A DNA stretch of 64,000 bases, taken from Veillonella sp. (GTDB lineage: Bacteria > Bacillota > Negativicutes > Veillonellales > Veillonellaceae). Shown piece after piece: positions 7,742 to 17,814 of this stretch (position 1 is its first letter; the number at the start of each line of letters is the position of its first letter). The DNA lies in the NCBI RefSeq assembly GCF_041333735.1, contig NZ_JBGKFB010000001.1, positions 1,171,001 to 1,235,000 on the forward strand, read 5' to 3'. The translations under genes were made by a program, and so were the position numbers. The notes under the pieces are model-generated. The model saw nothing but the letters and a program-made list of their open reading frames with translations, did no database searches and was not told the origin of the DNA.

Positions 7742-10700
7742 ATGTTCAAACCTGAACAGGTAGGCAAACGAACTCGTTATACGTACGCAAAAATTAACGA
7801 AGTTATCAAGATGCCGCATTTATTGGACATTCAGCGTAAATCGTATGAGTGGTTCTTGGAGAGTGGTTTACAAAATATTTTCAACGATATTTCTCCGATT
7901 AAAGACAATTCAGGTAATCTAGTACTTTCTTTCGAAGGTTTCAGCTTAGGTGAACCTAAGTATGATATTAATGAATGTAAAAACCGTGATGCTACTTACG
8001 CAGCACCACTTCGTGTAAATATTCGCTTAGTAAATAATGATCCAGAAAATATGGACATTAAAGAACAAGAAGTATTCATGGGCGATTTCCCATTGATGAC
8101 TGACACAGGTACTTTCATCATCAATGGTGCAGAACGTGTAATCGTATCCCAATTGGTACGTTCTCCAGGCGTTTACTACAATAAAGAAATCGATACAATG
8201 GGTAACCGTTTGTACGATTCCACAGTTATTCCTAACCGTGGCGCATGGATCGAGCTTGAAACTGATGCAAGCGAAGTTGTGGCTGTTCGTATTGACCGTA
8301 ACCGTAAATTACCAGCTACTGTATTGGTACGTGCATTAGGTTGGGATACTAATGAAAGCATCCTCGACCTCTTCTGGAATGGTAAAACTGATGAAGATGG
8401 TTTGCCAGTATATGATGAACGCATCGTTCGTACATTAGAAAAAGATACAACTCAATCTGCTGATGAAGCATTGGTTGAAATCTATAAAAAATTACGTCCA
8501 GGCGAACCTCCTACAGTAGAGTCTGCTCGTAACTTGTTCGATAACTTGTTCTTCGATGCACGCCGTTATGACTTAGCGCGCGTTGGTCGTTACAAATTGA
8601 ACAAAAAACTTGGCTGGCGTCAACGTATGTTGGGTCAAACATTGGCTCAACCAATCGTAGATCCAGAAACTGGCGAAATCATTCTTGATGCAGGTGTACA
8701 AGTTGGGGAAGAACAACTTGATATCGTTGCTAATAGCCATGTATTCGATGGTGAAGGTTTCGCTGAGTTCTACATCGTAAATAACGATGGTGTAGAATCT
8801 AAAGTTATCTGTAACAACTGCAACTTGCCATACGATCACCGTACAGTCACAAGAGAAGATATGATCGCTAACATCTCTTACTTGCTCAACCTTATGGATG
8901 GCGCAGGTCATACAGATGATATCGACCACTTGGGTAACCGTCGTCTTCGTTGTGTAGGTGAATTGTTGCAAAACCAATTCCGTATTGGTTTAACTCGTAT
9001 GGAACGTGTTGTTCGTGAACGTATGACAATTCAAGAAATCGAATCTATCACGCCTCAAGCGTTGATTAACATTCGCCCTGTAGTGGCAGCAATCAAAGAA
9101 TTCTTTGGTTCTTCTCAATTGTCTCAGTTCATGGACCAAACAAACCCATTAGCAGAATTGACTCATAAACGTCGTCTATCTGCCCTTGGCCCTGGCGGTT
9201 TATCTCGTGAGCGTGCAGGCTTCGAAGTTCGTGACGTGCATCACTCTCACTATGGCCGTATGTGTCCAATCGAAACTCCAGAAGGTCCAAACATCGGTTT
9301 GATCAACTCCTTGTCTAACTACGCGAAAGTAAATGAATTTGGTTTCATTGAGGCTCCATACCGTAAAGTAGAAAAAATCTATGGTACAGGTGCCGATGCA
9401 GACAAAGTTGTAAAAGTTCGTGTCACTGATTCCGTTGTATATATGACAGCTGATGAAGAAGAAGGCATGACAATTGCCCAAGCGAACTCCCCAATCGATG
9501 GTGAAGGTTACTTTACTAATGAACACGTTGCTTGTCGTCGTGGTCATGATGTATTGGAAGTTACACCTGATAAGGTAGACTACATGGACGTTAGTCCAAA
9601 AGAAGTTGTATCCATCGGTACAGCTATGATTCCATTCCTTGAAAATGATGATGCTAACCGTGCCTTGATGGGTGCGAACATGCAACGTCAAGCGGTACCA
9701 CTCTTGCGCGCTCAAGCTCCACTTGTTGGTACAGGTATGGAATATACAGCAGCTACTGACTCCGGCGTTTGCGTACTTGCTCGTGAAGCTGGTAAAGTTG
9801 TACGTTGCTGGGGTAATGAAATCCACGTTCTTCGCGATAGCGATGGTCGTGTTGATACATACCGTTTGAATAAATTCCTTCGTTCTAACCAATCCACATG
9901 CTTTAACCAAAAACCAATCGTTAATCGTGGCGACCATGTTGTAAAAGGCCAAGTATTGGCTGACGGTCCTGCTACTGATGGCGGTGAATTGGCGTTAGGT
10001 TATAACGTTCTTGTAGCGTTCATGCCTTGGGAAGGTTATAACTACGAAGATGCGATCTTGCTTAGTGAAGAACTTTGCAAAGAAGATATCTATACATCCA
10101 TTCATATTGAAGAGTACGAATGCGATGCGCGTGACACTAAATTAGGTGCCGAAGAAATTACTCGTGAATTACCTAATACTGGTGATGACACACTTAAAAA
10201 CCTTGATGAAGATGGTATCATCTGCATTGGTGCAGAAGTACACCCTGGCGACATTCTCGTAGGTAAAGCTACACCAAAAGGTGAAACTGAATTAACACCT
10301 GAAGAACGCTTATTGCGCGCTATCTTTGGCGACAAAGAACGCGAAGTGCGCGACACATCCTTGCGCGTACCTCATGGCGAATCTGGTAAAGTTGTAGACG
10401 TTAAAGTCTTCACTCGTGAAAACGGTGACGAATTACAACCAGGTGTAAATAAACTTGTTCGCGTATACATCGCTCAAAAACGTAAGATTCACGAAGGCGA
10501 TAAAATGGCGGGCCGTCATGGTAACAAAGGTGTCGTTTCTCGTGTTATGAGAAAAGAAGATATGCCATTCCTTCCAGATGGTACTCCAGTACAAATCGTA
10601 TTGAACCCATTGGGCGTACCTTCTCGTATGAACATCGGTCAGGTTCTTGAAACTCACTTGGGTTGGGCTGTTCAAGGCTTAGGTATGAAAATCAAAGCTA

Positions 10701-11896
10701 CAGACCTTCACATCCAAAACGTGTTGAAAGAAGCTCGCACTGATGCATCTTACTGGGAACAAATTGACGCTATTCGCGGCTTATATGCTGAAATTGAAGA
10801 ATTAGAAGCAAAAGCTAAAGAAGATGTGACTGTTCCTCATTTCGATATCGATGAAAAAATCATCGACTTGAAATCTCAAATTCTTGGTCATGTAGAATCT
10901 GCAGCGCAAAAGAAACTTGAAGCTCTTGGCGGCGAAGCTCGTTATCAAGAACTTAAAGCTATTGAAGCTAAATACAATGCACTTCATGTAGAATTCTTCG
11001 ATTCTGAAGAAGACGCTCCAGAAATGGATCCAGCTCTTGTAGAAGAATTAGAAGCTATTAATAAAGTTAAAACTACATTGAACCATATTGAATCTGCTCG
11101 TGCTAAACGCGTTGAAATTCGTCATGAACTCGAAGGCCTTGGTTACGATTATGAAACATATGGCATGCCAAAACCAGATGTAGCTGGTATTCACATTGCT
11201 ACACCTGTATTTGATGGTGCGCATGAAAAAGACGTATTTGAAACATTAGGCATTGCTGGTCGTTCCGATGATGGTAAAACAGTATTGTACGATGGTCGTA
11301 CTGGTGAACCTATGGATAACCGTGTAACTGTTGGTTACGTATACATGCTTAAACTCCATCACTTGGTTGATGATAAAATCCATGCTCGTTCCACAGGTCC
11401 GTACTCCCTTGTTACACAACAACCATTGGGCGGTAAAGCTCAATTCGGTGGTCAACGTTTCGGGGAAATGGAAGTTTGGGCTCTCGAAGCATATGGCGCA
11501 GCTTATACACTTCAAGAGCTATTAACTGTTAAGTCTGACGACGTTGTTGGTCGTGTGAAAGCATACGAAAAAATCGTTAAAGGCGAAAACATCCCTGAAC
11601 CAGGTGTACCTGAGTCCTTCAAGGTATTGCTCAAAGAACTTCAAAGTATTGGTCTTGATGTAAAAATCTTGAATGAAGATCAAGAAGAAGTTGTTATGAA
11701 AGAACTTGATGACGAAGATGAAGTGGTAGAAACTGGCATTGAAGAAGTTATGGAAGGCAGTGCAGTAGAAACTGATGAAGTAACTGTAGTAGAGCCAGAA
11801 GTAGAGGAAGAAGCACCTGCTGATAACGGCGGTGAAGACGATATCCTTAGCCAATTGGCGTTCCCAATGGGCGATTCCTCTAACGATGAAGACTAA
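7742..11896 (+). CDS. rpoB: DNA-directed RNA polymerase beta subunit
   Basis: RpoB has 1384 residues with start ATG 7742, chosen because AGGGGTGA lies at 7727-7734 and the product begins MFKPEQVGKRTRY; the frame is open 13 codons further upstream, without a ribosome-binding site. The rifampicin pocket is intact and looks wild type (D465, H475, S480, from FGSSQLSQFMDQ onward). Between GLGMKI (about 979-984) and IHIATPVFDG (from 1150) lies a helical, Glu/Lys-rich insert of about 160 residues. From memory, Bacillus has almost nothing there and E. coli a shorter one. The last ~60 residues form a strongly acidic tail. rpoC follows after 29 bases. Confidence 0.97.
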   Translation: MFKPEQVGKRTRYTYAKINEVIKMPHLLDIQRKSYEWFLESGLQNIFNDISPIKDNSGNLVLSFEGFSLGEPKYDINECKNRDATYAAPLRVNIRLVNNDPENMDIKEQEVFMGDFPLMTDTGTFIINGAERVIVSQLVRSPGVYYNKEIDTMGNRLYDSTVIPNRGAWIELETDASEVVAVRIDRNRKLPATVLVRALGWDTNESILDLFWNGKTDEDGLPVYDERIVRTLEKDTTQSADEALVEIYKKLRPGEPPTVESARNLFDNLFFDARRYDLARVGRYKLNKKLGWRQRMLGQTLAQPIVDPETGEIILDAGVQVGEEQLDIVANSHVFDGEGFAEFYIVNNDGVESKVICNNCNLPYDHRTVTREDMIANISYLLNLMDGAGHTDDIDHLGNRRLRCVGELLQNQFRIGLTRMERVVRERMTIQEIESITPQALINIRPVVAAIKEFFGSSQLSQFMDQTNPLAELTHKRRLSALGPGGLSRERAGFEVRDVHHSHYGRMCPIETPEGPNIGLINSLSNYAKVNEFGFIEAPYRKVEKIYGTGADADKVVKVRVTDSVVYMTADEEEGMTIAQANSPIDGEGYFTNEHVACRRGHDVLEVTPDKVDYMDVSPKEVVSIGTAMIPFLENDDANRALMGANMQRQAVPLLRAQAPLVGTGMEYTAATDSGVCVLAREAGKVVRCWGNEIHVLRDSDGRVDTYRLNKFLRSNQSTCFNQKPIVNRGDHVVKGQVLADGPATDGGELALGYNVLVAFMPWEGYNYEDAILLSEELCKEDIYTSIHIEEYECDARDTKLGAEEITRELPNTGDDTLKNLDEDGIICIGAEVHPGDILVGKATPKGETELTPEERLLRAIFGDKEREVRDTSLRVPHGESGKVVDVKVFTRENGDELQPGVNKLVRVYIAQKRKIHEGDKMAGRHGNKGVVSRVMRKEDMPFLPDGTPVQIVLNPLGVPSRMNIGQVLETHLGWAVQGLGMKIKATDLHIQNVLKEARTDASYWEQIDAIRGLYAEIEELEAKAKEDVTVPHFDIDEKIIDLKSQILGHVESAAQKKLEALGGEARYQELKAIEAKYNALHVEFFDSEEDAPEMDPALVEELEAINKVKTTLNHIESARAKRVEIRHELEGLGYDYETYGMPKPDVAGIHIATPVFDGAHEKDVFETLGIAGRSDDGKTVLYDGRTGEPMDNRVTVGYVYMLKLHHLVDDKIHARSTGPYSLVTQQPLGGKAQFGGQRFGEMEVWALEAYGAAYTLQELLTVKSDDVVGRVKAYEKIVKGENIPEPGVPESFKVLLKELQSIGLDVKILNEDQEEVVMKELDDEDEVVETGIEEVMEGSAVETDEVTVVEPEVEEEAPADNGGEDDILSQLAFPMGDSSNDED

Positions 11897-11925
11897 AACT
11901 ATCTATAAGGAAGGGAGCGATAGTA

Positions 11926-14900
11926 GTGCTAGACGTAAATGAATTCGATTCCATGCGAATCGGTTTAGCCTCTCCAGAGCAGATCTTAGCTTGGTCTCAT
12001 GGGGAAGTTAAGAAACCTGAAACTATTAACTACCGTACGTTGAAGCCAGAACGTGATGGTCTATTCTGCGAACGCATTTTTGGACCAACAAAGGACTGGG
12101 AATGTCACTGCGGCAAATATAAACGCATTCGCCATAAAGGCGTAGTCTGCGATAAATGTGGTGTAGAGGTTACACGTGCAAAAGTACGTCGTGAACGTAT
12201 GGGCCATATCCAATTGGCTACTCCTGTATCTCACATTTGGTACTTTAAAGGTATCCCATCCCGCATGGGCCTAATCCTTGATGTATCTCCACGTTCCTTG
12301 GAACGCGTATTATACTTTGCTTCCTACATCGTAGTAGATCCAGCTGGTACTCCATTGGCAAAACGCCAATTGTTGTCCGAGCAAGAGTACCGCGAATATG
12401 AAGCTCAATTTAACGAAGACGGTTATACTATCGGTGGTAAATCCGTCGTAATCGAAACAGTAGCTCAACGTAACGAACGTTTGGCTATTGTTCGCGAAGC
12501 ACAACGCAAAGAGCGCTATAATGCGGCTCTTCGCGATGATGCAACAATCCCAGAAGCAGATAAAGAATACGAAGAATTAACTCGTGAAGAGCGTTATGAA
12601 TTGGGCGCTGCTGAAGAGGTTCTCTTCGCATGTATCGACATGGGTGCTGAGGCTGTAAAAGCTCTCTTAGCAGAACTTGATCTTGAAGCATTGAATGCTG
12701 AATTGCGCGAAGAATTGAACACTGCTAGTGGTCAACGTAAAATCCGTGCAGTTCGTCGTTTAGAAGTAGTAGAAGCATTCCGTCAATCTGGTAACCGACC
12801 AGAATGGATGATTATGGACATCGTTCCAGTTATCCCACCTGAATTGCGCCCTATGGTTCAATTAGATGGTGGTCGTTTCGCTACATCTGACCTCAATGAT
12901 TTGTACCGTCGTGTTATCAACCGTAACAACCGTTTGAAACGTTTGTTAGACTTAGGTGCTCCTGATATCATCGTGCGCAACGAAAAACGTATGCTTCAAG
13001 AAGCTGTTGACGCATTGATCGATAATGGCCGCCGTGGTCGTCCTGTAACAGGTCCTGGTAACCGTCCATTGAAATCCTTGTCCGATATGCTTAAAGGTAA
13101 ACAAGGTCGTTTCCGTCAAAACTTGCTTGGTAAACGTGTTGACTACTCTGGTCGTTCCGTTATCGTAGTAGGTCCTGAACTTAAAATGCACCAATGTGGT
13201 TTGCCTAAAGAAATGGCATTGGAATTGTTCAAACCTTTCGTTATGAAACGTTTGGTAGAACGCGGTCAAGCATCCAACATCAAGGCTGCTAAACGCCAAG
13301 TTGAAAGAATTGGTCCTGGTGTATGGGAATCCTTGGAAGAGGTAATCAAAGAACATCCAGTTCTCTTGAACCGTGCCCCTACATTGCATAGACTTGGTAT
13401 TCAAGCATTCGAACCAATCCTTTGGGAAGGCCGTGCTATCAAATTGCATCCATTAGTATGTACAGCCTTCAACGCCGACTTTGACGGTGACCAAATGGCG
13501 TGTCACTTACCATTGTCCGTAGAAGCACAAGCAGAAGCTCGTACATTGATGCTTTCTAGCCATAACATCTTGTCTACGAAAGACGGTAAACCAGTAGCAG
13601 TACCTTCTCAAGATATGATCTTGGGTACATACTACTTAACAGTTGTACGCGAAGATACTCGTGATAAAGCAAAAACATTTGCTACTTATGACGAAGTAAT
13701 GCTTGCATACGAGTCTCATATCATTGGCTTGCAAGATATCCTTTATATCCGTTTACCTGACCATGGCCGTGTAGAAACTACAGCTGGTCGCTTAATCTTC
13801 AACAATGCATTATTCCCAGAATTATGGCAATACGAAAAACGTGAAGATGGCACTTACTCTTTAGGTAAGGTTATGGATAAGAAAACAGTTGGTAAATTGG
13901 TTGACCAATGCTTCCAATTGTTTGGCAATGAAAAAACTGCAGAACTCTTGGACCGTATCAAATCCTTGGGTTACTCCTTCGCTCGTCGCGCAGGTATGAC
14001 TGTAGCTATTGCAGATATTAAAGTACCAGAAGTAAAAACTGGTTTATTAGACACAGCAGAGCAAGAAGTAGAAAAAGTATCTCGCTTGTATCGCCGTGGT
14101 CTTATTACAGAAGAAGAACGTTACCGTAAAACTATCCAATTGTGGACTCAAGCAACAGAAGATGTTACTGATGCCATGATGGATAATATGGCGCGCGACA
14201 AAGATGGCTTCAACCCTGTTTACATGATGGCTATCTCTGGTGCCCGTGGTAACAAACAACAGATCCGTCAGCTTGCTGGTATGCGTGGTTTGATGGCCGA
14301 TCCATCTGGTCGTATCATCGACTTGCCAATCAAAGCAAACTTTAAAGAAGGCTTGACTGTATTGGATTACTTTACATCCTCTCATGGTGCTCGTAAAGGT
14401 TTGGCAGATACAGCGCTTCGTACAGCTGACTCCGGTTACTTGACTCGTCGTCTTGTTGACGTATCTCAAGACGTTATCGTTCGTGAGGACGATTGTGACG
14501 TTGTAGGTATCGATCTCGTTCGTGAACGCGCTCGTTTGGCTACATCTCCACGTCAAGCATTGGAATTGTTGAAAGACAAGCTTATTGGTCGTGTTCTAGA
14601 TAAAGATGTAGTGAATGTAGAAACAGGGGAACTTGTTGTACCTGCTGAAACTATCTTGGACGAACAATGCTTAGCTGATATTGCAGAATCCGGTGTTACA
14701 TCTGTCGCATTGCGCGGTGCTCACCTAGGCTCTGATAGTGATATCAACCATACTAACTTGGTTCAAAAAATTATTCTTGGTGAAAGCGATGACAGCATCC
14801 GTGCAACATTAAAAGAAACTATGGTTCAAAATATGTTGAACAAGGATACTGTACAAGCAATTGTTGACAGTGAAGGTGTAGAAATCTTCCCTGCTAATAC

Positions 14901-16128
14901 ACGCCTCACTGAAGAAGGCATCGAAGCTATCCTTAACTCCGATGTAAAAGAAGTACAAGTACGCAACAACGAAATCCACGGTATTGAAGTGGAAGCAATC
15001 GTTGAAGGTACTGGTGTTATTGAACCATTAAAAGATCGTATCGTAGGCCGTATTGCAGCTGAAGAATTAGTTAATAAAGAAACTGGCGAAGTTATCGTTC
15101 CTCTTAACGGTGAAATCACAGAACCATTGGCTGATGAAGTTGTAAAACACTACGAAACAGTTAAAATCCGTTCCGTATTGACTTGCCGCAGCCCTTATGG
15201 CGTATGTCGCAAGTGCTATGGTCGCGACCTTGGTACAGGTGGTCAAGTTCAAGTTGGTGAAGCTGTAGGTATTATTGCAGCGCAATCCATCGGTGAACCT
15301 GGTACTCAGTTGACAATGCGTACATTCCATACAGGTGGTGTCGCAGGTGACGATATTACACAAGGTTTGCCACGTGTCGAAGAATTGTTCGAAGCGCGTA
15401 AACCAAAACGTAATGCTATCATCGCAGAAAACGAAGGTACAGTTCGCGTTGTACCTAACGAAGGTAAAAAAGGTACTAATACTATCTTCATCACTGGTGA
15501 GGACGGTATTGAACTCGATTACCTCATCCCTTATGGTTCCCGCATTATCGTTAAAGACGGTGATGTTGTATCCTTGGGCGCTCGTTTGACAGAAGGTTCT
15601 ATCAACCCTCATGACATTATGCGCGTAATGGGTACTGAAGCAACTCAACGTTACCTCGTATACGAAGTACAAAAAGTATATAAATCTCAAGGTGTAGAAA
15701 TTAACGATAAACATATCGAAGTTATCGTTCGTCAAATGCTTCATAAAGTAAAAGTTGAAACAGCTGGCGATGCTGATATGCTTCCAGGGGATATGGTCGA
15801 CGTTAATACCTTTGACGAAGAAAACCGTCGTCTTACTCTTAATGGCCGTGAAAATGCTACTGGCAAACGTACATTATTGGGTATTACTAAAGCTGCTTTG
15901 GCAACGGATTCCTTCTTGTCTGCTGCGTCCTTCCAAGAAACAACACGTGTTCTTACAGATGCCGCTATTAAAGGTAAAATCGATCCATTATTGGGCTTAA
16001 AAGAAAACGTAATTATCGGTAAATTGATCCCTGCTGGTACTGGTATGAGCCGTTACCGTAAGATTGAGGTTGTTAAAAACACACCTGAAATTATCGATAT
16101 TACAGAAGAATCTGCTGTAGAAGAATAA
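11926..16128 (+). CDS. rpoC: DNA-directed RNA polymerase beta' subunit
   Basis: RpoC has 1400 residues and starts with GTG after AAGGAAGGGAG. The zinc ribbon has C60, C62, C75 and C78, and the catalytic NADFDGDQM is at 516-524 (D518, D520, D522). The second zinc site is CRSPYGVCRKC from C1087. Between about 882 and 1086 a roughly 50-residue unit occurs three times: IGRVLDKDVVNVETGELVVP from 887, a more divergent copy around 966-1020, and VGRIAAEELVNKETGEVIVP from about 1040. From memory, Bacillus RpoC has one such unit there. The gene forms an operon with rpoB and ends at a strong terminator. Confidence 0.97.
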   Translation: MLDVNEFDSMRIGLASPEQILAWSHGEVKKPETINYRTLKPERDGLFCERIFGPTKDWECHCGKYKRIRHKGVVCDKCGVEVTRAKVRRERMGHIQLATPVSHIWYFKGIPSRMGLILDVSPRSLERVLYFASYIVVDPAGTPLAKRQLLSEQEYREYEAQFNEDGYTIGGKSVVIETVAQRNERLAIVREAQRKERYNAALRDDATIPEADKEYEELTREERYELGAAEEVLFACIDMGAEAVKALLAELDLEALNAELREELNTASGQRKIRAVRRLEVVEAFRQSGNRPEWMIMDIVPVIPPELRPMVQLDGGRFATSDLNDLYRRVINRNNRLKRLLDLGAPDIIVRNEKRMLQEAVDALIDNGRRGRPVTGPGNRPLKSLSDMLKGKQGRFRQNLLGKRVDYSGRSVIVVGPELKMHQCGLPKEMALELFKPFVMKRLVERGQASNIKAAKRQVERIGPGVWESLEEVIKEHPVLLNRAPTLHRLGIQAFEPILWEGRAIKLHPLVCTAFNADFDGDQMACHLPLSVEAQAEARTLMLSSHNILSTKDGKPVAVPSQDMILGTYYLTVVREDTRDKAKTFATYDEVMLAYESHIIGLQDILYIRLPDHGRVETTAGRLIFNNALFPELWQYEKREDGTYSLGKVMDKKTVGKLVDQCFQLFGNEKTAELLDRIKSLGYSFARRAGMTVAIADIKVPEVKTGLLDTAEQEVEKVSRLYRRGLITEEERYRKTIQLWTQATEDVTDAMMDNMARDKDGFNPVYMMAISGARGNKQQIRQLAGMRGLMADPSGRIIDLPIKANFKEGLTVLDYFTSSHGARKGLADTALRTADSGYLTRRLVDVSQDVIVREDDCDVVGIDLVRERARLATSPRQALELLKDKLIGRVLDKDVVNVETGELVVPAETILDEQCLADIAESGVTSVALRGAHLGSDSDINHTNLVQKIILGESDDSIRATLKETMVQNMLNKDTVQAIVDSEGVEIFPANTRLTEEGIEAILNSDVKEVQVRNNEIHGIEVEAIVEGTGVIEPLKDRIVGRIAAEELVNKETGEVIVPLNGEITEPLADEVVKHYETVKIRSVLTCRSPYGVCRKCYGRDLGTGGQVQVGEAVGIIAAQSIGEPGTQLTMRTFHTGGVAGDDITQGLPRVEELFEARKPKRNAIIAENEGTVRVVPNEGKKGTNTIFITGEDGIELDYLIPYGSRIIVKDGDVVSLGARLTEGSINPHDIMRVMGTEATQRYLVYEVQKVYKSQGVEINDKHIEVIVRQMLHKVKVETAGDADMLPGDMVDVNTFDEENRRLTLNGRENATGKRTLLGITKAALATDSFLSAASFQETTRVLTDAAIKGKIDPLLGLKENVIIGKLIPAGTGMSRYRKIEVVKNTPEIIDITEESAVEE

Positions 16129-16146
16129 TCTATAGGGATACTATAA

Positions 16147-16176
16147 AAGAGCGTGCCTTAAGGCGCGCTCTTTTTT
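16147..16176 (+). terminator. Terminator after rpoC
   Basis: An 11-bp stem with one G-U pair (16147-16157 with 16162-16172, AAGAGCGTGCC/GGCGCGCTCTT), a short loop, and TTTTTT. Confidence 0.85.
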
Positions 16177-16491
16177 ATACTAAATATGTTCATCAGGCTG
16201 TAAGAAGCATATGGAATAAATAGAATAATAAATCTAATTAAATAGTCATTTTGAATATATGAAATAAAATAGATCAAATAAATGGCTAATTATAATTTAA
16301 TTATATCTATTTTGCATACATAAAATGAGATGAATGAAAATATTATAAAATTTATGCATAAAAATGAGTGCAAAACACATAAATTTGTATAAAAATAACA
16401 AATGAGTTTATATAGTTCGATATAATGAAACGCACGGAAACGTGTACACATAAAATGCAGTTGTATAGCGGTGTAGACCGTCGAAAAACGT
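16177..16491. other. AT-rich gap between rpoBC and the str operon
   Basis: About 315 bases of very AT-rich DNA without a plausible gene. It includes a 9-bp inverted repeat, AAAATAGAT (16266-16274) with ATCTATTTT (16305-16313), around a further TAATTATAATTTAATTA core. Two related GCATA...AAAATGAG segments lie at about 16314-16330 and 16355-16369. It may be an UP element-like curved region for the promoter at 16492. Nothing more can be supported. Confidence 0.4.
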
Positions 16492-16520
16492 TTGACATGA
16501 GCTTGTGTAATTGATATACT
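16492..16520 (+). promoter_or_regulatory. Promoter of the str operon
   Basis: A perfect TTGACA (16492-16497), a 17-base spacer, and TATACT (16515-16520). It is followed by a leader of about 50 bases to the first gene at 16580. Confidence 0.92.
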
Positions 16521-16579
16521 TACAGAGTGCTCAGGGGCAAGTATGCCTAAGTAGCATAATTTCGTAAGGAGAATTTACT

Positions 16580-16825
16580 ATGGACATTGCCCATCTGAAG
16601 TCGATGAACAAAACAATCGGTGCCAAGCAAACGTTGAAAAACATTGCACGAGGAACTGTGAAGTATGTGTTCGTAGGACGCGATAGTGATGAACGTGTAG
16701 TTGAACCTATACGAACAGCTTGTTCTGAACAGGGAATACCTGTGAATGATAAGCACACTATGGATGACCTCGGTCGTGCGTGTCGCATTAAGGTGCGGGC
16801 CACAGCGGTAGGTATCCTACGTTAA
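16580..16825 (+). CDS. L7Ae/L30e-family RNA-binding protein (YbxF-like)
   Basis: This 81-residue protein of the L7Ae/L30e/S12e fold contains IGAKQTLKNIARGTVKYVFVGRD and a conserved VRATAVGIL end. From memory, small proteins of this family sit directly before rpsL in Bacillus (YbxF), where they bind kink-turn RNA. The function in this organism is inferred from that. It is the first gene of the str operon here, behind AAGGAG at 16566-16571 and the promoter at 16492. Confidence 0.88.
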   Translation: MDIAHLKSMNKTIGAKQTLKNIARGTVKYVFVGRDSDERVVEPIRTACSEQGIPVNDKHTMDDLGRACRIKVRATAVGILR

Positions 16826-16901
16826 TCTTGGTAATATCCGATGTAACACTTTGTTATGACGGATCAATTATAAATCTCAAATTTGGAAAGGAGGTGCCCA
16901 A

Positions 16902-17276
16902 ATGCCAACAATTAATCAGCTAGTACGCAAAGGTCGCATGAGCTTGACTAAAAAATCTACAGCTCCAGCGCTTCAAGAATCTCCACAAAAACGTGGTGTA
17001 TGTACTCGTGTGTACACAGCTACTCCAAAGAAACCAAACTCCGCGCTTCGTAAAGTTGCCCGTGTACGTTTGACAAACGCTATTGAAGTAACTGCTTACA
17101 TCCCAGGCATTGGTCACAATTTACAAGAACACAGTGTTGTACTTATCAGAGGCGGTCGTGTAAAAGACCTTCCAGGTGTGCGTTATCACATCGTTCGTGG
17201 TGCATTGGATACAGCTGGCGTACAAAACCGTATGCAAAGTCGTTCCAAATACGGCGCGAAAAAAGCTAAAAAATAA
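16902..17276 (+). CDS. rpsL: 30S ribosomal protein S12
   Basis: The protein has 124 residues, typical for S12. The decoding-site loops TPKKPNSALRKVARV and GGRVKDLPGVRYH are unchanged at the lysines where streptomycin resistance mutations usually fall, so it looks wild type. S12 controls decoding accuracy at the A site. It starts at ATG 16902 after AAAGGAGGTG and is followed by rpsG. Confidence 0.98.
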   Translation: MPTINQLVRKGRMSLTKKSTAPALQESPQKRGVCTRVYTATPKKPNSALRKVARVRLTNAIEVTAYIPGIGHNLQEHSVVLIRGGRVKDLPGVRYHIVRGALDTAGVQNRMQSRSKYGAKKAKK

Positions 17277-17328
17277 TTTTAGCCATTAAACGAAATTAAC
17301 ACACATCATTATAAAGGAGGAATTGAAC

Positions 17329-17799
17329 ATGCCAAGAAAAGGCCCTGTTCCGAAACGTGATGTACTTCCAGATCCGGTGTACAACAGCAAATTAGTAACA
17401 CGTTTCATTAACAAAGTTATGTACGATGGCAAAAAAGGCATTGCTGAAACTATCGTATATGATGCATTCGAAATTATTCGTTCCAAAATGGGTCAAGACC
17501 CAATGGAAGTTTTTGATCAAGCATTGAAAAATGTTATGCCTGTACTTGAAGTACGTGCTCGCCGTATCGGTGGTGCTAACTATCAAGTGCCAGTTGAAGT
17601 TCGTGCTGATCGCCGTCAAACACTCGGTATTCGCTGGGTTGTTAACTACGCTCGTCTTCGTGGTGAACGCACTATGAAAGAACGCTTAGCAGGCGAATTG
17701 ATGGACGCTTTCAACAATGCAGGCGCTGCAATCAAGAAAAAAGAAGATACTCATAAAATGGCAGAAGCTAATAAAGCATTTGCTCATTATCGTTGGTAA
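17329..17799 (+). CDS. rpsG: 30S ribosomal protein S7
   Basis: S7 has 156 residues and begins MPRKGPVPKRDVLPDP. ATG 17329 is chosen over an in-frame TTG at 17323 because AAAGGAGG ends 8 bases before it. S7 organizes the 3' major domain of 16S rRNA and lines the E site. The conserved VEVRADRRQTLGIRW is present. fusA follows after 15 bases. Confidence 0.97.
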   Translation: MPRKGPVPKRDVLPDPVYNSKLVTRFINKVMYDGKKGIAETIVYDAFEIIRSKMGQDPMEVFDQALKNVMPVLEVRARRIGGANYQVPVEVRADRRQTLGIRWVVNYARLRGERTMKERLAGELMDAFNNAGAAIKKKEDTHKMAEANKAFAHYRW

Positions 17800-17814
17800 T
17801 AAGAGGTGACAACT

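Noticed and set aside
9200..9952. A 250-codon minus-strand frame opposite rpoB
   Set aside because: It has the same cause: the compositional shadow of rpoB. No ribosome-binding site was noted.
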